This document shows, one piece after another, positions 1 through 6,782 of a stretch of 8,902 nt of DNA. This DNA comes from Gemmatimonadota bacterium (lineage in GTDB: Bacteria > JAAXHH01). The stretch is from positions 1-8,902 of the forward strand of contig JAPOOT010000429.1 in NCBI GenBank assembly GCA_026713285.1, given 5' to 3'. The translations under genes and the position numbers were made by a program. Within the stretch, counting starts at the first letter, position 1, and each line of letters begins with the position of its first letter. The notes below the pieces were generated by a model. It was given only the letters and a program-made list of their open reading frames with translations, was not told the origin of the DNA and searched no databases.

Positions 1-781
1 CAGCCATCGCCCCCTCGCCGAAGATAACGGGAAAAGTACTCCCCGCCCGGGATCTGGTCGCCGCGTCCATGAAGCATATGCTGAAGGCGCGCCGGGCCGT
101 ACCGGTGCTGTTGGTACCGGAACTGTGCAGCATCCAGTTGTGCATGAGGACGGTCTCGCCGCACGCGACTTCCATGTTCATGGGTTCATGCTCTGCGACG
201 ACCGCCGCCGCCTGTTCCTCCGTCAGGAATCCGGACCCGTGGCTCGGATTGACGAGGCTGCGATGGGAACCCGGAATGATCTTCACGCAGCCGTTCGCCT
301 CGACGGCGTCGTCCAGCGCCGTCCAGAGCGTGACGAGCGGGTCGCGGTCCAGGTCGGTCCAACGGTCCTGGTGCCACACGAGGGGCGTTCCTTCCCCGCT
401 CGGCTTGTTCATGAACATCGCCCGGAAGCAGGCCACCGGCGTATCCGCTCCGTAGACCCTCTCGCAGATCTCCTCGAAGACCGGCTTCCGCATGAAGGAG
501 TGATACACAGGATCCAGTTCCAGGTCCTGGATCTTCCGGTAGCGCAGTGTGGCCCCCTTGTGGCCCCTGGACTGGGGACCGGGCTTGTCGCCACCGCGCT
601 CCGGGTCGCGGTCGAGCTGCATCATGACCCGGCTGTAGTCGATATCGGCCCTGCCCAGCATGATGTCGTCGATGCGCTCCTGCAGCCGCTCGAGTTCTCC
701 CGGCTCCATCACGGTGCCGAGCCGCAGGTAGCCCTGCCGTTCGAATACCGCCCACTGGTCCTCGGTAATCCGGGCATTCAT
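1..781 (-). CDS. Phytanoyl-CoA dioxygenase (PhyH) family protein, 3' end cut by window edge
   Basis: Likely a non-heme Fe(II)/2-oxoglutarate-dependent oxygenase of the PhyH family, which hydroxylates small organic substrates in the cytoplasm. I translated this strand directly: 260 residues are visible, starting MNARITEDQW, with no stop before the window edge. The Fe-binding triad is present: H137 and D139 in WHQDRW, and a distal histidine at 219 in WMLHSSGTN. R230 or R231 follows, where the family binds the 2-oxoglutarate carboxylate. The sequence PGSHR at 170-174 is also typical. The ATG is supported by an AGGAG eight bases upstream. The gene lies 72 bases downstream of the sarcosine oxidase-like gene on the same strand and may share its transcript. 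The family fixes the chemistry; the substrate cannot be read from the sequence. PhyH paralogues are numerous and diverse, so a phytanoyl-CoA substrate should not be assumed. Confidence 0.88.
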   Translation of the reverse strand, partial: MNARITEDQWAVFERQGYLRLGTVMEPGELERLQERIDDIMLGRADIDYSRVMMQLDRDPERGGDKPGPQSRGHKGATLRYRKIQDLELDPVYHSFMRKPVFEEICERVYGADTPVACFRAMFMNKPSGEGTPLVWHQDRWTDLDRDPLVTLWTALDDAVEANGCVKIIPGSHRSLVNPSHGSGFLTEEQAAAVVAEHEPMNMEVACGETVLMHNWMLHSSGTNSTGTARRAFSICFMDAATRSRAGSTFPVIFGEGAMA

Positions 782-789
782 GGTTCTCG

Positions 790-794
790 CTCCT
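790..794 (-). promoter_or_regulatory. Shine-Dalgarno site of the PhyH family gene
   Basis: AGGAG on the minus strand, eight bases before the ATG at 781. It supports that start and suggests independent initiation, unlike the overlapping genes upstream. The rest of the 72-base gap (782-853) shows no promoter or terminator I would stand behind. Confidence 0.6.
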
Positions 795-853
795 GTCTGT
801 CAGCGCAACGGCCGTGGTGTGTCCTGTGTACTAAGCCACGCTGTATTGGCCCG

Positions 854-1972
854 CTAGAGCAATCGTGCGAAACGAAACGCTTCATTGTCGATAGTCGTCG
901 GCTGTCCCAGCGCCGTCTCGGCCATCCATTCGCCAAATGCGCAGGAAAACTTGAACCCGCCTCCGCTGAACCCGCAGCCCACGGTAACCCGGTCATAGGC
1001 CGGGTGGCGGTCGAGCACGGGCAGGTAGTCGTCCGTGCTGGTGTACATGCAGATCCGCATGGCGGTGAGCGGTCCGTCGGCGTCGGGTATGTAACGGCGC
1101 AGGCACGCCCGGGCCTCCTCCTCGTCTTCGGGACGGACGCCGCGGTCCAGTTGGTCGGGATCCGCAGTCTCCCCGTAATTGTGCAGGGCCAGCTTGAACC
1201 CCGGATGGTCGGGCATCATGGGGAAACCGTAATACTCTCCGTCCCGCTCCGGCGCAGGGATCTGCCAGATGGGCAGCGATCCCACGTCAAAGGAGGCCGC
1301 GTTCCGCGCGGGCCATACCCAGGCCAGGGGCTGGCGGCTGACCGTCAGGGAAATGCCCAGGTCCGCGATCAACGGCGCGGTCCACGAACCGCTGCAGAAA
1401 ACGACCTGATCCGCGCTGTAACAGCCACGGTCGGTCTCGACCTCCACGCAGTCGTCCGTCTCCTTCCACCCGGTTACGGTCTCGCGGCCGTGTAACTCGG
1501 CGCCGCGGCGCATCGCCTGTATGAGATGGCTCGCAATACCCAGTTCCGGACGCAGCAGACCGCCGTTCGGATCGTAAAGGCCGTGGTAATCGGAGGTCAA
1601 CGTGAACTGCGGGTACCGATAGGCCAGTTCGGCGGCGGTCAGGACCTCGTGCCTGACCTTGCCCTGCAAATGGTCCCATGTGCCGGATTTCGCCATGCGC
1701 AGATAGCCGGTCGTCACCAGGATCTGCTGGCCGGACTCGCCCTCGAGCAGCCGCCATAGTTCGAAGGACCGGCCGATGAAGGGTTCGAAGGGCGTATCCA
1801 CGTATACCGCCGTCTTGGTGTGGCGGGAATAACCGTGGGAACTGCCCTGGGCGTGAGGCAGATCGAAGCGTTCCAGTCCGAGGACCTTCGCGCCCCGGCC
1901 TCCAAGATGGTAGCACGTGGCCGAACCCATGGCGCCAAGACCCACTACGATGACGTCAAAGTGTTTACCCAT
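854..1972 (-). CDS. Monomeric sarcosine oxidase / N-methyltryptophan oxidase-like FAD enzyme
   Basis: A 372-residue flavoprotein of the MSOX/MTOX (SolA) branch of the DAO superfamily. These enzymes oxidatively demethylate N-methyl amino acids, giving formaldehyde and hydrogen peroxide. An N-terminal dinucleotide fold is clear: GLGAMG at 11-16 and E34 at the end of the second strand, where the FAD ribose binds. C308 in CMYTST matches the cysteine that carries FAD covalently. K260 and H264 in GFKLALHNYG match the oxygen-activating lysine and active-site histidine of MSOX. K341 in GFKFS matches the carboxylate-binding lysine. R50 matches MSOX R49, but the R52 position is lysine (K53), so substrate preference may differ. 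The ATG at 1972 was chosen because the FAD motif begins 10 residues later and AGGGAG lies four bases upstream; longer readings only run into the upstream gene. Its first 8 bases overlap the end of the acpH-like gene. Pipecolate or another secondary amine is a possible alternative substrate. Confidence 0.88.
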   Translation of the reverse strand: MGKHFDVIVVGLGAMGSATCYHLGGRGAKVLGLERFDLPHAQGSSHGYSRHTKTAVYVDTPFEPFIGRSFELWRLLEGESGQQILVTTGYLRMAKSGTWDHLQGKVRHEVLTAAELAYRYPQFTLTSDYHGLYDPNGGLLRPELGIASHLIQAMRRGAELHGRETVTGWKETDDCVEVETDRGCYSADQVVFCSGSWTAPLIADLGISLTVSRQPLAWVWPARNAASFDVGSLPIWQIPAPERDGEYYGFPMMPDHPGFKLALHNYGETADPDQLDRGVRPEDEEEARACLRRYIPDADGPLTAMRICMYTSTDDYLPVLDRHPAYDRVTVGCGFSGGGFKFSCAFGEWMAETALGQPTTIDNEAFRFARLL

Positions 1973-2552
1973 CCTGCTCCCTCTGCTCCATGTGTCGCAC
2001 CAGGTCCGGGAAAAACCGCAGGAAGTGCTCTTCCATTTCTCCGTAGTTGGCCTCGAGTTCCTCCACCGACCCCGCCAGCGTGTTGGGCCGCCGGAGACGC
2101 ATGGACAGGCCATTCAGCGCCCGGCCGACCCCGGAAGTTTCATGGTAGCCTCGCAGCCAGTCGTGTTCAACCATGTGCCGGATCACCCTGGTCATGACCG
2201 GCGGCATTTCGCCTCTATAGTCGCGGAGGGACCCGTAAGTCCGGTCGATGAATTCGGTCAGCGGAACGTCCGAGAAGTTCGGCCAGTTCCGCGCGAGAAA
2301 ATGGTCGTAGCACACGTCCACGATGATTCCGGCGAATCTCCGGCGGCCGCTGCTGATGAGCGCCTTGCTCTCGCGCACCACGCCGTGGCCGTCGGTGAAG
2401 CGGTCCACGGCCACGTGGCTTCGCATGCCCTGCATGACGGCGCCGTTGTACGGCTGCCGGTCCACCGGTCCCCGCACGAAATCGGCCATGAGGTTCCCCA
2501 CGCGGGACTCGGGCGTATCTTCTGCGAAATACAGGTGGGCCAGGAAGTTCAT
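1965..2552 (-). CDS. acpH: AcpH-like acyl carrier protein phosphodiesterase (DUF479 family)
   Basis: A 195-residue protein matching AcpH in length (about 193 in E. coli) and in pattern from end to end. AcpH removes the 4'-phosphopantetheine arm from holo-acyl carrier protein, using a divalent metal, in the cytoplasm. The opening MNFLAHLYFA and the following GNLMADFVRG (19-28) are close to the E. coli form as I remember it. Further conserved acidic and histidine positions are H46, D50, D54, D79 and the DHF at 83-85, consistent with an HD-like metal site. The start overlaps the stop of the hydrolase-OsmC gene by four bases (ATGA). No Shine-Dalgarno is visible before this ATG, so translation is probably coupled to termination of the upstream gene. 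The family call is firm. Activity on ACP is assigned by family only and could differ outside the gammaproteobacteria. Confidence 0.88.
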   Translation of the reverse strand: MNFLAHLYFAEDTPESRVGNLMADFVRGPVDRQPYNGAVMQGMRSHVAVDRFTDGHGVVRESKALISSGRRRFAGIIVDVCYDHFLARNWPNFSDVPLTEFIDRTYGSLRDYRGEMPPVMTRVIRHMVEHDWLRGYHETSGVGRALNGLSMRLRRPNTLAGSVEELEANYGEMEEHFLRFFPDLVRHMEQREQDG

Positions 2553-3772
2553 GGTTTGTAGAGCCGGGTCTCCACCAGGATCTCGGAATGCAGCGTCCGG
2601 TGCACGGGGCAGCGGTCGGCGATCTCGAGCAGCCGCGCTCGCTGTTCATCCGTCAGATCGCCGATTAGTTCGATTTCGCGCTCGATGCGGTCCACCTTGC
2701 CCTCGGCGGTCTCGCACGTCTCGCAGTGGCTGGCGTGGATCTTCGCGTGGGTGAGCCGGACGACGATCTCCTCCAGCGGCCAGGACTTGCGGTCGGCGTA
2801 CATCCTGAGCGTGATGGACGTGCAGGAGCCAAGGGCCCCGAGCAGGAGGTCGTAGGGTGTCCCGCCTCGGTCCGTGCCCCCGACCGACTCCGGTTCGTCC
2901 ACGGTAAGGTGATGGCCCGAGGCCACGACCTCTGTATAGTAGCGTTCCCGTCCCGTCCGCACCACCACTTGGCTCCCCGCTGCTTCGGGTCCGGCGTCCG
3001 ATGCGCCGGGCACGTCCAGGTACCGCGTCGCCCAGGCCGCGGCGGCCCGGCCGACATAGAATGCGTCGGCCTCGTTCGAAAGCAGGTGGTCCGCCTTGTC
3101 GAGGGAGAGGAAACTCTTCGGGTGGAGCGCTGCCTGGAATATCCGGGCGGCGTTATCGATACCGACTGTCTGGTCGATCGGCGAGTGGCACACCAGCAGC
3201 GCGCGGCGGAGCCCCCGGATGTTCTCCTCCATCCGAGTCTCCTCGAGATCGTCGAGGAACTGTTTTTTGATCAGGAACGAACGGCCGGCCAGCGAAACGG
3301 TGGCCTGGCCGGTCCGCTCGATGGTCTCCCGGGCGTCCGCAATCAGGTGCGTCACGTGCTCCGGATCGGCCGGTGCGCCGATGGTCACGACCGCCTTGCA
3401 GGAAGGGATCGAGCCGGCGGCCTTCAGTACGGCCGCTCCGCCGAGGGAGTGGCCGATCAGGACCTGCGGCGCCTCGTAATGGGCCTCCAGGTAACTCGCC
3501 GCGGAGACCAGGTCGTCCACGTTGGAAGAGAAACTGGTTTCGGAGAAGTCCCCTTCGCTGTCGCCCAGGCCGGTGAAATCGAACTGCAGCACGGCCAGGC
3601 CGTGGTCGGACATCTCCTGGCTGATGCGCCGGACGGCGTTCAGGTTCCGGTTGCAGGTGAAACAGTGGGCGAACAGCGCGTAGGCGACCGGCCTGCCGTC
3701 GGGCGGCAGGCTGAGCCGCGCGGCGAGCTGGTCGCCGTGGTCATTGGGAAAGCTGATCGGCTGAACGGGCAT
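2549..3772 (-). CDS. Fused alpha/beta hydrolase and OsmC family protein
   Basis: A 407-residue two-domain protein. Residues 1 to about 252 form an alpha/beta hydrolase: HCFTCN at 36-41 near the oxyanion hole, nucleophile S109 in GHSLGG, acid D200 in SPIDQTVG, and H229 in KADHLL. After a linker rich in Ala, Gly and Pro (about 253-267), residues 268-405 form an OsmC/Ohr-like domain. It has the two cysteines expected of a thiol peroxidase, C317 in GSCTS and C388 in DRCPVH. A CETC pair at 350-353 follows His347 and is an additional possible redox or metal site. OsmC proteins reduce organic hydroperoxides; the hydrolase substrate is unknown, though an acyl or peroxy ester is plausible. This fusion is a known architecture, so it is not an assembly error. 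The ATG at 3772 has a weak GGGG upstream. It follows the UPF0182 gene by 30 bases and overlaps acpH by four. Confidence 0.92.
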   Translation of the reverse strand: MPVQPISFPNDHGDQLAARLSLPPDGRPVAYALFAHCFTCNRNLNAVRRISQEMSDHGLAVLQFDFTGLGDSEGDFSETSFSSNVDDLVSAASYLEAHYEAPQVLIGHSLGGAAVLKAAGSIPSCKAVVTIGAPADPEHVTHLIADARETIERTGQATVSLAGRSFLIKKQFLDDLEETRMEENIRGLRRALLVCHSPIDQTVGIDNAARIFQAALHPKSFLSLDKADHLLSNEADAFYVGRAAAAWATRYLDVPGASDAGPEAAGSQVVVRTGRERYYTEVVASGHHLTVDEPESVGGTDRGGTPYDLLLGALGSCTSITLRMYADRKSWPLEEIVVRLTHAKIHASHCETCETAEGKVDRIEREIELIGDLTDEQRARLLEIADRCPVHRTLHSEILVETRLYKP

Positions 3773-3802
3773 GACAATCCCCGGTCCGCGTTCGACCCGT
3801 TC

Positions 3803-6655
3803 CTACTCCAGCTGACTGGTTTCGTCGGACAGGCGTTGCAGGACGTTCTCCAACTGCTGCAGCGAAGCCCCGTAACCGGACCAGTCGCCGGTCTGCAGGT
3901 AGTTCTGCGCGTCGTCGAAATGGGCTACCGCCCGTTTAGCCAGTTCATCCAGCGTGGCACGACGGGTATGGATCACCTCCTGGCCGTCGACGATCGTCCT
4001 GGTCTGCCGGGCCAGCGTGCCTTCGTCGAATGAGAAGATGGACGAAAGCGCCTGGTCCAGCGTCTCCCGCATGGCGATCCGGTTGCCGTAGGCGACGATC
4101 ACGCGCTTGAGTTCGGGCAGCCCGCCCCGGCTGGACCGTTGCCGGAGGTACAGCGGTTCGATGTAGAGGAGCGACTCCTGGATCGGCACGACGATGATGT
4201 CGCCCCGGATCACCTGCGAGCCTTCCTGGTTCCAGAGGGTAAGCTCCTTGGCGATATCGGCGTCCTGAGTGATCCTGGCCTCGATCTGCATGGGACCGTA
4301 GACCAGCTCCTGTTTCGGGAAGTTGTAGACCTGTATGCGGCCATAGAGCGGTTGGTCGCAGTGGGCCGCCATCCAGCCGATCATGTTCTCCTTGTTGGCC
4401 GGCGTGAAGGGCAGCAGCAGGAGCAGTTCCTCCTTGTCCATCTGGGCCGTCTTCATCACGGCGTAGTACGGGTACACCTGCTGTTCCTGTTCGGCGTAGA
4501 CCTGCTGGGGAACCGCCCACATGTCTTCCTTGTTGTAGAACACCTGGGGATTGCGCATGTGGTAGATACGGTACATGGCAGCCTGGATGGCGAACATGTC
4601 GCGCGGATAGCGGATGTGGTCCTTCAGCGTCTGCGGCATCTCGCTCAGCGGCCTGAAAAGCGTCGGGAAGATATTCCGGTACGTTCGCACCAGCGGATCC
4701 TCCTCGTCCACCAGGTAGAAGTCGGTCTCGCCCGAGTAGGCGTCGATGATCACCTTCACCGAATTGCGAATGTAATTAATGTTCTGCAGCGTAGGCTGGT
4801 TCTGGACGAACCGCCGTTGCGGCCCCTGGTTGAGGCCCGGGATATCCGACTGCGGTCCGGTGCCCAGGTCGCCCGTGTCCGGCATCTGCAGAAGCCCGCT
4901 GAAGCGTTGCGAATAGGGATAGGAACCGGTCGTCGTATAGGCGTCGATCATCCAGTAGAGCTTCCCGCCGGCGATGATCAGGTAGGGATCGTGGTCATAG
5001 TCCAGGAACGGTGCGACGTTCTCCACCCGGCTTTGCAGGCGGCGGTAGAACATGACCTGGCTTTCTTCGGTGATGAGCGGACTGATGACGAAGTTGGCCT
5101 CGCTGAAATACCGGGCGAAGGCCAGGCGGCGGAAATAGGAACTGAGCTCCACGCCGCCGTCGTCCTCGTACCGGCTGAACTTGTTCTGGTCGCCTTCCGG
5201 ATAGTCGAATTCCTCCTGCGTGGTCTTCACGACCGCGTAGGCGTCCATGTTCTCGCCGAAGTACAGCTCAGGACGCCGCACGGCAAGGTCGTCGCTGATG
5301 GCAACGGGCGGGATGTCCTTCACGAAGAGGTCCGGCAGTCCCTCGGGTGTGGATGTGTTCACCGGACTGAGGCAAAGACCGTAACCGTGCGTGTAGAAGA
5401 GGTGCCTGTTCTGCCACGTGGGCGACGGGATCTGGTTGTAGTTCAGCTCGCGCGCGGCCAGCATGACCTGTCGGTACTCTCCGTCGATCAGGTACCGGTC
5501 CTCGTCCACGTTGGAGAAATCGTAATAGGTCCGGATCTCCTGAAGTTGCTGGTAAGTCCGGCGCAAAGGACGCTTGTCCTGGATCTTCAGGTTGTTGATG
5601 GTCGTGATGTTGGACTGGATATCCTCCGACGTGAGGTTCTCCTGTATCTGGAAGGGCACCTCGTCGACGCTGTCCAGCCCGTAGCCTTGCAACGTGTAGT
5701 TGATGGTATGCTGTATGTAAGGCGCCTCGCGGTCGTACTCGTTGGGAGCCACCAGGAAGTACTGAACGAGTCCGGGATATACCGAACCGACGATCAGGGA
5801 CGAGGCGATCATGCCGCCGATGGCGATGAAGGGAAGGTTGCGGCGCTGCGAGCGGAGCGCCATCACGAACAGGCCTGCGCACGCGATGGCCACGAAGAGC
5901 AGGATCCACAGGGCGCTAATCCGGGCGTGCAGATCGGTATAGCCCGCGCCGAAGGCGAATCCCGATTCGGAGTAGAGCAGGCGGTACATGTCGAGCCGGT
6001 AGCCCCAGGCCATGAGCAGGAAGACGATGGCGCCCAGGACGCAGACGTGGTTCCGTGCGTAGGAGCGGATCTGTATGCCGCGTTCCTCGATGGTGACGGC
6101 GCCGCGGTAAAGGTAGTACAGGGTTACGGCGATCGCCGAGGCCACGACCAGGAGCAGCAGCCAGAACCGGACGAAATGGAAGATCGGCAGCGAGAATACG
6201 AAGAATCCGATGTCGAGATTGAATATGGGGTCCGTGGCGCCGAAGGCTTCTTGATTGAAATACCGTAGCATGCCGTCCCAGTTTGCCAGGCCGATCAGAC
6301 CCATGATGGCGGAAATGACCAGGATGCCGACGATCGTCACGACCTCGATCAGTTTCGACGAGGAGAAAAGCTGTTCGAGTTCGGACATTTCCTCGTTGAA
6401 AAGGTGCAGTTCGGTGAGGCGCGTCGAGAAATACCGCGCCAGGTAGACATTCGTCCCGAGGCCGACCACCGCGACCAGCCCGAATACCAGTCCCGTGAAG
6501 AACTTTGCGCCGATCGTCGTCCAGAACACGTCGTTGAATCCCAGTTGATCGAACCAGAGCGCTTCTACCCAGATGTTGGCCCCGAATCCGCTGAGGATCC
6601 ATAGTCCGATAACGACGATGGCTGCAATGAAGATTAAAGATCTGAATCTACCCAA
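3803..6655 (-). CDS. UPF0182 family large membrane protein
   Basis: A 950-residue member of UPF0182 (PF03699), a family of about 900-1000 residues without an established biochemical role. The N-terminal third holds about seven predicted membrane segments: roughly 5-24, 50-76, 102-125, 150-183, 203-219, 249-267 and 274-302. A large, mostly soluble domain follows, presumably outside the cytoplasmic membrane. Family landmarks are clear: NEYDREAPYI (305-314), W414 through THGYG (422-426) and SPVN (430-433), GGVELSSYFRRLAF (500-513), DHDPY (554-558) with DAYTT (571-575), and LPFTP (748-752). The C-terminus ends in the family's DWSGYG-type segment at 924-929, so the protein is full length. The start is TTG, supported by AGGAG seven bases upstream; no ATG lies nearby in frame. 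It is the first gene of a closely packed run and lies 127 bases downstream of the kinase gene. A structural or transport role in the envelope is only a guess. Confidence 0.95.
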   Translation of the reverse strand: MGRFRSLIFIAAIVVIGLWILSGFGANIWVEALWFDQLGFNDVFWTTIGAKFFTGLVFGLVAVVGLGTNVYLARYFSTRLTELHLFNEEMSELEQLFSSSKLIEVVTIVGILVISAIMGLIGLANWDGMLRYFNQEAFGATDPIFNLDIGFFVFSLPIFHFVRFWLLLLVVASAIAVTLYYLYRGAVTIEERGIQIRSYARNHVCVLGAIVFLLMAWGYRLDMYRLLYSESGFAFGAGYTDLHARISALWILLFVAIACAGLFVMALRSQRRNLPFIAIGGMIASSLIVGSVYPGLVQYFLVAPNEYDREAPYIQHTINYTLQGYGLDSVDEVPFQIQENLTSEDIQSNITTINNLKIQDKRPLRRTYQQLQEIRTYYDFSNVDEDRYLIDGEYRQVMLAARELNYNQIPSPTWQNRHLFYTHGYGLCLSPVNTSTPEGLPDLFVKDIPPVAISDDLAVRRPELYFGENMDAYAVVKTTQEEFDYPEGDQNKFSRYEDDGGVELSSYFRRLAFARYFSEANFVISPLITEESQVMFYRRLQSRVENVAPFLDYDHDPYLIIAGGKLYWMIDAYTTTGSYPYSQRFSGLLQMPDTGDLGTGPQSDIPGLNQGPQRRFVQNQPTLQNINYIRNSVKVIIDAYSGETDFYLVDEEDPLVRTYRNIFPTLFRPLSEMPQTLKDHIRYPRDMFAIQAAMYRIYHMRNPQVFYNKEDMWAVPQQVYAEQEQQVYPYYAVMKTAQMDKEELLLLLPFTPANKENMIGWMAAHCDQPLYGRIQVYNFPKQELVYGPMQIEARITQDADIAKELTLWNQEGSQVIRGDIIVVPIQESLLYIEPLYLRQRSSRGGLPELKRVIVAYGNRIAMRETLDQALSSIFSFDEGTLARQTRTIVDGQEVIHTRRATLDELAKRAVAHFDDAQNYLQTGDWSGYGASLQQLENVLQRLSDETSQLE

Positions 6656-6782
6656 AATATCGCTCCTTGCCCGTTGTGTTGGGGACGATACGTAGAGTCA
6701 CAGAACCCGCGCCCCCGGATTGGTCCTGCCTTGTTCCAATGCTCTATGCTCTATTAATCGGTTAAGTCTATCTGTCTCTAAC
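6656..6782. other. Intergenic gap between the kinase and UPF0182 genes
   Basis: A 127-base non-coding stretch, more AT-rich near 6739-6790 than the surrounding genes. It contains a 7-base tandem duplication (ATGCTCT twice, 6739-6752) and a weak inverted pair, ATTGG/CCAAT, with five-base arms. It is the most likely place for a promoter of the downstream minus-strand run. I do not see a convincing -35/-10 pair, nor a hairpin followed by a T-run that would end the kinase transcript. Confidence 0.4.
6663..6667 (-). promoter_or_regulatory. Shine-Dalgarno site that decides the TTG start of the UPF0182 gene
   Basis: AAGGAG on the minus strand, with AGGAG ending seven bases before the TTG at 6655. 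It is the strongest ribosome binding site in the window. It fixes a non-ATG start, because the frame upstream has no ATG or GTG and the first membrane segment begins within a few residues of this codon. Confidence 0.7.

Noticed and set aside
811..840. Possible terminator hairpin (CGTGG and CCACG arms) between the oxidase and PhyH genes
   Set aside because: The arms are only five bases with a loop of about 20 and no following T-run, so chance is the better explanation.
125..1495. Open frame of 456 codons on the plus strand across the PhyH and oxidase genes
   Set aside because: It spans two genes with intact catalytic motifs on the other strand and an intergenic gap, and has no domain pattern of its own.
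1973..2113. N-terminal extension of the oxidase by 47 residues
   Set aside because: The extra residues are an out-of-frame reading of the acpH-like gene and precede the FAD-binding motif without family support; the ATG at 1972 has a ribosome binding site.
2726..4033. Open frame of 435 codons on the plus strand across the hydrolase-OsmC gene
   Set aside because: It is a mirror of the GC-rich codons of the fusion gene and crosses a gene boundary; no motif was seen.
4139..6268. Open frame of 709 codons on the plus strand, antisense to the UPF0182 gene
   Set aside because: Its translation is rich in His, Val, Asp and Arg with no recognisable motif, as expected opposite a GC-rich gene. The minus-strand protein matches a known family along its whole length.
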